Shown: piece by piece, positions 7,453-12,610 of the stretch
How positions within the stretch are numbered: the stretch's first letter is position 1
How the letters are laid out: every line of letters begins with the position of its first letter
From: an uncultured bacterium
GTDB taxonomy: Bacteria > Patescibacteriota > Dojkabacteria > SC72
Length of the DNA stretch: 12,610 bases
Assembly (NCBI GenBank): GCA_938015795.1
Contig: CALLXA010000013.1
Location: 1-12,610, forward strand
Direction of reading: 5' to 3'
The notes under the pieces: model-generated
Seen by the model: the letters and a program-made list of their open reading frames with translations, nothing else
The model's database searches: none
What the model was told of the DNA's origin: nothing
Made by a program: the position numbers and the translations under genes

Positions 7453-9996
7453 ATGGGTTCTGGAAATAAAAAGCAAAAAGGATATGATGATGCATTAGGG
7501 TCTATATTTGACTTCATGTTTACTCAGGCGAAAAAAAGACCAGATAAAAGAAAGCCAATGAAGCTTACTGGTATTTCAGGAAGTTCTGAGTTTACAGATG
7601 CTTTGACAAGTGTATTAGAAAACCCAGCAGCTTTTGTTGGAGATACTACATTAGAAGCCATTGATGGTTCATTAGATGCAGATTTAGTAAAGTTACAGAC
7701 TGATTCTAGAGGTCAGGCTTTAGGTTTTTCAACTGGAAATCTTGCAGGATTCTTAAATGATCCAAACAAATTTATAAAGAAGGCTTACGAAAAGCAAAAA
7801 ATGATGCGTAAGGCATCAAACATTAGATGGTTATCACCAGCTGTTCAAGATGTTATTACTAGAGCATATGCTCACAGGATGGGTTTGGATTCTGAGGATG
7901 GAACATTATTAGGAGAAGCAACAAGAAAAGCTTTGGCTGAAATTCAGTATGGATCAATGTCTTCTGGTAACCAATTTTATAGTCAGAATTATACTTTAGG
8001 AGCATCTGCTAGATTAAATAATGTAGACCCTGCAGCTACATTAGATTTGAATGCAAAAACTCTTGAAATGAAAAGTAAGGGTCGTATTACTGATGAAAAT
8101 GACTATATTGGTGCTGTTAAAGAACATTTAAAGGACAAAGCAACTGCTGATCCATCAAAAAAGGATACATATCAAAAAGCAAGCTTACTTTTAGATAATT
8201 TAAGAGATCAAGCAATAATTAAGAGAAGCCCTATTGAATTAAAGGCTACGAGAAAAGCAATAAGGGAGTTAAGAAAAGTTAATCCTAATGATCCTGCTTT
8301 AAGAGAGTTGTTGGCTGATGAGAAGAGATTGCAAGTTCTTTCAAGACAGAACTTGTTAGGTAATATAGGACAGGCTGAAGGTTTTGTAAATGCTTGGAAT
8401 GCTACATATAGGACAACTAAAGATCTTGTACCAAGTATATTAAATGGGAGTTTTTTTGAGGATGCTCAACATAAAAATCCTTTCCTTACACCATCGATTA
8501 AAAGAACTGCAAGAATATTAAACGAAAAGGGTGAGTGGGAAAAAATCAAATTTCATGATGCAATAAAATCCAAAACAATATATAACCCGAGAGTTGCTGA
8601 ATTCTTAAATAATATTTACTATTACACACCCGCGGGTATTATTAGTTCTTTAACCACTGGTGAAGGATTTGCGAGATCATATCAAAAAACATTAGATAGA
8701 TTAACAGCTTCTGTACAAGGATTAGATTCTGCAAATATCAATATGTTAAAAAGCTTTGGTATGTTTGATGATCAAGGCAACTTTAAGGCAGAGAATTGGG
8801 CGTTGATAGCATCTGATCCTACTAAGATGTCTGCTTTGGCTTCCTTTGTTAGTGCAAATCCGAACAATCCTATTGCTAAAAATTTATTAAATACAGTAAA
8901 TCGTAGTAAGGTTTTAAATAATTTAGCATATAGATTTCAAGCTGTTTCAAGATGGAATGCGAAGATAACAACAGCTGTACTTACAAGATTGAACAACAGA
9001 TTAAAAACTAATATAGCTCAGGATAAGTTAAGTGATTATACTGCTGGTCAAATAATTAATAAGTTTCTGGGCGAAAAGCTTCTGAATGGTAAATTGGGTG
9101 CTTTTCTTGCAAAGCATCTAAGTGCAGATATTATGAAGCAATTGGCTGTAGAAGTAGGTTCAGGTGGTCTAAAAGTTTTGATAAGTTCAACTTTAAAAGC
9201 TGCAATGGCAGCTGCAGGTATGGCATTGGGACCTCTTGCTAGTGTTTTGGCATGGGTGGGTACTGAAGTTATTGTAGAAATAGGGTACAAGATGATTGGT
9301 CAGATAATTCTCTTGATCTTGTTATTAACCCTAGGAATAATAGGTATCGGATTTATGGGTATTGGTGGATTAGGCGAAGTACTTAGTGGTTTAGCTCCTC
9401 ATTCATATATTACACCAGTTGAAGTAAAGCAGTGTGATGCTTTTTTTGGAATTGAACCAATTATAGATGATCCAGATGACGAAATTGAAAGAGGACCAAT
9501 AGAAGATTTTGTCGCAGGTTCTTTGCCAAGTGGTGTTCAATGTCTTTTGGGTGAAGGTTCATATTCCTGTTCTCAAGGTGCATATGGATCATGGTCACAT
9601 CAACAAGTTGCAGCAAATGACTATACAGGTGTTTCATATTTCCATGCTCCAACTTTTTGTGGCGAAGGCAATTGTGTAGTTACATATGTGGGAGATGTTA
9701 ATTGTACTTCTGGATATGCTGGAGGTATGGTGAAATTTACTGCTACCTATGAAGGATCCACTTATGAGTTCAAATTAATACATGTCGCGAGTGATTTTTC
9801 TGTAGGACAAACACTAGGAGCTGGTGAAAGAGTTGCTAGAGTTATGACAATCCAAGAAACAGGTAACGCATGTTCAACAGGAATGCACTTACACTTAGAA
9901 ACAAAATTAAATGGTGCAACTGTTGATCCATACGATGTAATGACAAGTCCTACCTCTGCTGGTGGCTTTGGTTGTAGTATTAGTGAGTGTCCTTAA
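7453..9996 (+). CDS. Membrane-anchored M23-family metallopeptidase with long N-terminal region
   Basis: The 847-residue protein has no signal peptide. A mostly helical, Lys/Asn-rich region of ~570 residues comes first. A hydrophobic stretch (~578-605) and a strong membrane segment (~617-639) follow. The C-terminal domain (~700-840) matches M23/LytM peptidoglycan endopeptidases. H716 and D723 (H-x6-D) and H814 of the H812-L-H814 motif fit the zinc ligands, and H777 and H812 fit the catalytic histidines, so the domain looks active. All nine cysteines lie after the membrane segment, which supports an extracellular C-terminus. It follows the VirB6/TrbL-like gene by 11 bases. The likely task is local cell-wall opening for the apparatus, comparable to VirB1-type lytic enzymes. 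The layout of long helix, hydrophobic patch and M23 also recalls phage tape-measure proteins, but no phage gene is nearby. Confidence 0.85.
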   Translation: MGSGNKKQKGYDDALGSIFDFMFTQAKKRPDKRKPMKLTGISGSSEFTDALTSVLENPAAFVGDTTLEAIDGSLDADLVKLQTDSRGQALGFSTGNLAGFLNDPNKFIKKAYEKQKMMRKASNIRWLSPAVQDVITRAYAHRMGLDSEDGTLLGEATRKALAEIQYGSMSSGNQFYSQNYTLGASARLNNVDPAATLDLNAKTLEMKSKGRITDENDYIGAVKEHLKDKATADPSKKDTYQKASLLLDNLRDQAIIKRSPIELKATRKAIRELRKVNPNDPALRELLADEKRLQVLSRQNLLGNIGQAEGFVNAWNATYRTTKDLVPSILNGSFFEDAQHKNPFLTPSIKRTARILNEKGEWEKIKFHDAIKSKTIYNPRVAEFLNNIYYYTPAGIISSLTTGEGFARSYQKTLDRLTASVQGLDSANINMLKSFGMFDDQGNFKAENWALIASDPTKMSALASFVSANPNNPIAKNLLNTVNRSKVLNNLAYRFQAVSRWNAKITTAVLTRLNNRLKTNIAQDKLSDYTAGQIINKFLGEKLLNGKLGAFLAKHLSADIMKQLAVEVGSGGLKVLISSTLKAAMAAAGMALGPLASVLAWVGTEVIVEIGYKMIGQIILLILLLTLGIIGIGFMGIGGLGEVLSGLAPHSYITPVEVKQCDAFFGIEPIIDDPDDEIERGPIEDFVAGSLPSGVQCLLGEGSYSCSQGAYGSWSHQQVAANDYTGVSYFHAPTFCGEGNCVVTYVGDVNCTSGYAGGMVKFTATYEGSTYEFKLIHVASDFSVGQTLGAGERVARVMTIQETGNACSTGMHLHLETKLNGATVDPYDVMTSPTSAGGFGCSISECP

Positions 9997-10012
9997 TTAT
10001 TAAAGAAGGAAA

Positions 10013-10993
10013 ATGGAAAAGAAAAAAAGAAATATATTAATAATTTTAAGTATACTATTGATATTAATAACTGCTTTTGTAATATATCTTTTGATCTTTA
10101 AAAAGGAAGAGAAAAACTATCCTAAAGAACCAATTTCTCAAGAAACTATATACCCATCTAGTGAAAAGATTGAATTTAAAGAAACTTTCTCTGAAACAGA
10201 CAAATTAATATATGCGTTATCTAAAAAAACACAGTTAGAGAACGTAAAAAAAATGATCGAATCCTTAAATTTGGATATTAAGATCAAGGATTCTAAAGAA
10301 GCAGAGTATTACAATTGGTCTGGTAATGGTTGGAGCTTTATATATGATCTAAGTTCAAATTACCTTATCTTCAATATTGAAAAAGGTTTAGAAGTAGGGG
10401 AAGTAGAATTGAACAAAAATTCGTTTAGTAATTTTGTAAGTAAATATTTTTCAAAGAATTGGAAGTATACAGTATTTGAAACTGAGAAAAGACCAGGAGG
10501 GGAAGTAGTCTCATATGCGAAGAGAAAAATAAGTACAGATGATGTTGTAGAATCTAAAATATTTAATAAATATACAGACTATTTAGCTTTAAAGGACGGC
10601 AAGATAATATATGGTAAGATTTTGCTTACAGATTTTGAAGAAACAGAATTAGAAGCACCATTAATAGCTTCTACCAAATTGAATGAATTAATTAATATAA
10701 AAGGTTATCCAAAAGAAGTTTTTGCAGACTACTCAGTATTACAATCAAGCGTATTAAAAAAAGTTGATTATCTCTCTGATGAATTTGAGGAACTTGCTGA
10801 TACTTTAAACAATTGCGTATCTTCAAACAGTTCTGTAGTGTATTTGTATAAGTCTTTTAATCAGTCATACATTACTCCGGTATATAAAATAGAGATGCTC
10901 TGTAATGTTGAATATGATAACCAACAGTATTCAATACCTGCAGTTGCATATGTAAATGCTATTGATCCTGAATATATATCAATTCCTGAGTAA
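10013..10993 (+). CDS. Single-pass membrane-anchored protein, possibly PepSY/YycI-like, unknown function
   Basis: The 326-residue protein starts MEKKKRN followed by a membrane segment at ~7-29, then a Lys/Glu-rich extracytoplasmic part. The central part has alternating strand-like and helical segments (YYNWSGNGWSFIYDL; KYTDYLALKDGKIIYG). Near the end, strands of the type VVYLYKSF ... SYITPVYKIEM ... AVAYVNAIDPEYI resemble the 'Y-x-x-PVY-x-F ... AYV-A' ending of PepSY/YycI-like domains, but this is a weak visual match. Two cysteines are present. AGAAGGA (10004-10010) ends only two bases before the ATG, too close for a normal ribosome binding site. Position 16 bases after the M23 gene places it in the same unit. 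A VirB8-like role would fit the topology but no sequence signature supports it. Confidence 0.8.
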   Translation: MEKKKRNILIILSILLILITAFVIYLLIFKKEEKNYPKEPISQETIYPSSEKIEFKETFSETDKLIYALSKKTQLENVKKMIESLNLDIKIKDSKEAEYYNWSGNGWSFIYDLSSNYLIFNIEKGLEVGEVELNKNSFSNFVSKYFSKNWKYTVFETEKRPGGEVVSYAKRKISTDDVVESKIFNKYTDYLALKDGKIIYGKILLTDFEETELEAPLIASTKLNELINIKGYPKEVFADYSVLQSSVLKKVDYLSDEFEELADTLNNCVSSNSSVVYLYKSFNQSYITPVYKIEMLCNVEYDNQQYSIPAVAYVNAIDPEYISIPE

Positions 10994-11007
10994 AAAGATT
11001 AAAACGC

Positions 11008-11036
11008 ATTACAAATTTTCTCATGAATGTTAGAAT
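11008..11036 (+). promoter_or_regulatory. Candidate extended -10 promoter for the pseudo-amidase gene
   Basis: ATTACA (11008-11013, four of six matches to the -35) is separated by 17 bases from TAGAAT (11031-11036, five of six matches to the -10). The -10 is preceded by TGT, an extended -10 element. The predicted start point is about two bases before the ATG at 11045, so the transcript would be leaderless or nearly so. This is the longest intergenic gap in the window (51 bases), which supports a promoter here. It remains a prediction in AT-rich DNA. Confidence 0.4.
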
Positions 11037-11044
11037 AGATAGAA

Positions 11045-12232
11045 ATGAAAATACTTAAAACTGTCTTAATAATAATTTCAATCATATTTGTATATTCAAC
11101 CTTTTTGAAAGGTGCCTTCGCATTTGATTTCCAATCTACTCAAACATCTGGTTTTGATCAAAAAATATCTGATCAAACATATACTCAATATGCAAATCCA
11201 ACCAAATTTTATATTACACAGGTAAATACAAGTTCAAATGAGCTTAAAAACAATCCTGAACAATGGATTAGTGCACTATATTACTACTCTATAACTAGGT
11301 TGAAATTTGCAGATATTCCATATAATTTCCTTTTAGATGAAAATGGTCAAATATATGAAGGCAGAAAAGGTGGTATAGGGGTTAATCCAGAACTTAAGAA
11401 TATAGATGGTGCAATAACTATTGGATATCTCTCAAATAATCCAATACTAACTACAAGATCAGAACAATCTCTTTATACTATGATTGAGGATATTTCTAAA
11501 AAATGGGGAATAAAAGAATATATTCCAGTTAAATTAGAAATATCTGAAAATGATAAATCATTAACAACTGTAATACCAAAAGAAATTAATAATGACTTCT
11601 CTCAATCAGTAAAAGAAGCTTTAGAAGGATGGAAAGGATACAGTAAGGAAAATTTGGAGTATAAAGCTAGTATTGTTAGTATAGAAAATCAACCTACTTT
11701 AGAAATTGGTAAGAAGTTAAATGTTAAAGTTAAAGTAAAGAATGAGAATGATTTCCCATGGTTTACAGACAAAAATCCAATATATATATCTGTAAAGGAT
11801 AATAAGGAAAGTATTTTTGCTGTAAATGGAGTATGGGAGAGTTTTAGTAAACCAATAAGTATATCAGATAAGGTTGTTAAAGCAGGTGAAGAGATAGAGC
11901 TTACTTTTGATCTACAAGCAAAGGTAAATCCAGGTAAGGTTAGTGAATCATTTGTAATTACAAAGGTTGTAGACAAAGCATTTGAAAATTCTTTTTTTGA
12001 AGTAAAGTTTGAGATAGTAAAAGGAGATAATAAGTTAGTAGAGGTATACTCACCTGAATATGGATTTGTTAATATAAGGGAGTGCCCAGTATATAATTGT
12101 GAAATAATTGATTCTGTTGATGAGGGATCTGTGTTTATAGAAGTTTCTCGAAATGATAGCGGTTGGGTTCAAATTCAATATGATGAAGATACTCAAGGTT
12201 GGGTATATGTTAAATATGTAAAGTCCATTTAG
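11045..12232 (+). CDS. Exported PGRP/amidase-fold protein without catalytic residues, with Ig-like and SH3 domains
   Basis: The 395 residues begin with a signal peptide (hydrophobic ~7-21, likely cleavage after GAFA at 26). Residues ~52-160 match the PGRP/Amidase_2 fold: the segment at ~89-107 (ADIPYNFLLDENG, then QIYEGR) is its hallmark, followed by an AITIGYLSN strand and a helix. The zinc-binding positions are missing: FYITQVNTS stands where the family has a His-His-Thr motif, and no His...Cys pair follows. The whole protein has no histidine, so amidase activity is very unlikely. An Ig-like region (~203-325) and a bacterial SH3 domain (~332-395; GFVNIRECP, GWVQIQY, GWVYVKYV) follow. Both commonly bind cell wall or partner proteins. 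The likely role is non-catalytic peptidoglycan binding that anchors or guides the nearby envelope machinery. Confidence 0.8.
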   Translation: MKILKTVLIIISIIFVYSTFLKGAFAFDFQSTQTSGFDQKISDQTYTQYANPTKFYITQVNTSSNELKNNPEQWISALYYYSITRLKFADIPYNFLLDENGQIYEGRKGGIGVNPELKNIDGAITIGYLSNNPILTTRSEQSLYTMIEDISKKWGIKEYIPVKLEISENDKSLTTVIPKEINNDFSQSVKEALEGWKGYSKENLEYKASIVSIENQPTLEIGKKLNVKVKVKNENDFPWFTDKNPIYISVKDNKESIFAVNGVWESFSKPISISDKVVKAGEEIELTFDLQAKVNPGKVSESFVITKVVDKAFENSFFEVKFEIVKGDNKLVEVYSPEYGFVNIRECPVYNCEIIDSVDEGSVFIEVSRNDSGWVQIQYDEDTQGWVYVKYVKSI

Positions 12233-12262
12233 GATTTCATTTAAGATTACTAGATAAATATT

Positions 12263-12610
12263 GTGTCACAAGATATTATTCTTGGGAGATTAAATCCTGA
12301 ACAAAAGAAAGCAGTAGAATGTACAGAGGGTCCTTTACTTGTTTTTGCAGGTGCTGGTTCTGGTAAAACTAGAGTAATAACAAATAGAATTGCATACTTG
12401 ATTAATAACAAGGGTGTTTCTCCAGAGAATATTTTGGCTGTTACATTTACAAAGAAAGCAGCTGGAGAGATGCAAGACAGAGTAAAAGAAATTCTTTCTG
12501 AAATAGGTGCTAATCCAAATGAAATGCCATCTATTGGTACTTTTCATTCAATAGGGGCTTTACTGTTAAGGAAAAATGCAAAAGAGGTAGGTCTTTCGAA
12601 TAACTTCTCT
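12263..12610 (+). CDS. uvrD: UvrD/PcrA-family superfamily 1 DNA helicase, 3'-truncated
   Basis: The visible 116 residues are the N-terminus of an SF1A helicase. The Q-motif LNPEQKKAV is at ~11, Walker A AGAGSGKT at ~29-36, motif Ia AVTFTKKAAGEM near 59, and motif Ib with TFHS at ~93. UvrD/PcrA unwinds DNA in repair and in plasmid or phage replication. I chose the GTG at 12263, giving V-S-Q-D-I-I-L-G-R-L-N-P, because a TAG at 12251 closes the frame upstream and no ATG lies before the Q-motif. ATT at 12260 is a remote alternative. There is no Shine-Dalgarno site and only 30 bases separate it from the previous stop. It looks like a housekeeping gene next to the envelope cluster. UvrD, PcrA and Rep cannot be told apart from this fragment. 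Confidence 0.93.
   Translation, partial: MSQDIILGRLNPEQKKAVECTEGPLLVFAGAGSGKTRVITNRIAYLINNKGVSPENILAVTFTKKAAGEMQDRVKEILSEIGANPNEMPSIGTFHSIGALLLRKNAKEVGLSNNFS

Noticed and set aside
7453..9996. Phage tape-measure protein or prophage remnant
   Set aside because: Length, hydrophobic patch and M23 domain fit superficially, but no capsid, tail, portal or integrase gene is near, and the neighbours are exported envelope proteins.
12233..12262. Terminator or clear promoter between the pseudo-amidase and the helicase
   Set aside because: No stem-loop with a T-run is present and the best -10-like hexamers match at only four of six positions, so neither could be supported.
1..12610. Recoded TGA (as glycine), as in some CPR lineages
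   Set aside because: No TGA stop is used by the eight complete gene ends, but neither does any in-frame TGA occur inside the ~12 kb of coding sequence, where glycine is always GGN. A recoded genome would show internal TGA codons.

Overview
The window reads as a chromosomal piece of a small-genome, AT-rich bacterium (about one third G+C by eye). It is most likely a member of the Candidate Phyla Radiation (Patescibacteria). The case rests on three points: genes packed head to tail on one strand with gaps of 6 to 51 bases, almost no Shine-Dalgarno sites, and a cluster of large poorly conserved envelope proteins around a VirB6/TrbL-like membrane protein. No rRNA or other marker gene is present, so the phylum is an inference. 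All eight complete stop codons are TAA (seven) or TAG (one). Glycine and tryptophan use ordinary codons and no TGA interrupts the genes, so the standard bacterial code fits.

Layout, all on the + strand. Bases 1-2222: the 3' part of a large exported or surface protein with a duplicated beta-rich module at its C-terminus. 2240-2569: a small membrane-anchored coiled-coil protein of DUF948 type. 2607-4475: a 622-residue protein anchored at both ends and built from two copies of a fibronectin-III-like plus carboxypeptidase-regulatory-like unit. 4482-5960: an exported orphan with 12 cysteines. 5987-7441: a polytopic VirB6/TrbL-like protein with a signal peptide. 7453-9996: a long cytoplasmic or membrane protein ending in an M23 (LytM-type) peptidase domain with all five expected active-site residues. 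10013-10993: a single-pass anchored protein of unknown function. 11045-12232: an exported PGRP/amidase-fold protein with no histidine at all, followed by Ig-like and SH3 domains. 12263-end: the N-terminus of a UvrD/PcrA helicase, which looks like a housekeeping neighbour.

Taken together, the first eight genes look like one envelope-apparatus locus. VirB6/TrbL proteins form the inner-membrane channel of type IV secretion systems, M23 peptidases open peptidoglycan, and the rest are exported, anchored, cysteine-bearing or Ig/FN3-rich proteins. The inferred role is a type IV secretion-like or cell-contact machine of a single-membrane bacterium. The VirB4/VirD4-type ATPases needed to confirm this are not in the window. 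No tRNA, rRNA, CRISPR array, insertion sequence or convincing intrinsic terminator was seen, and no stretch over 300 bases lacks a gene.
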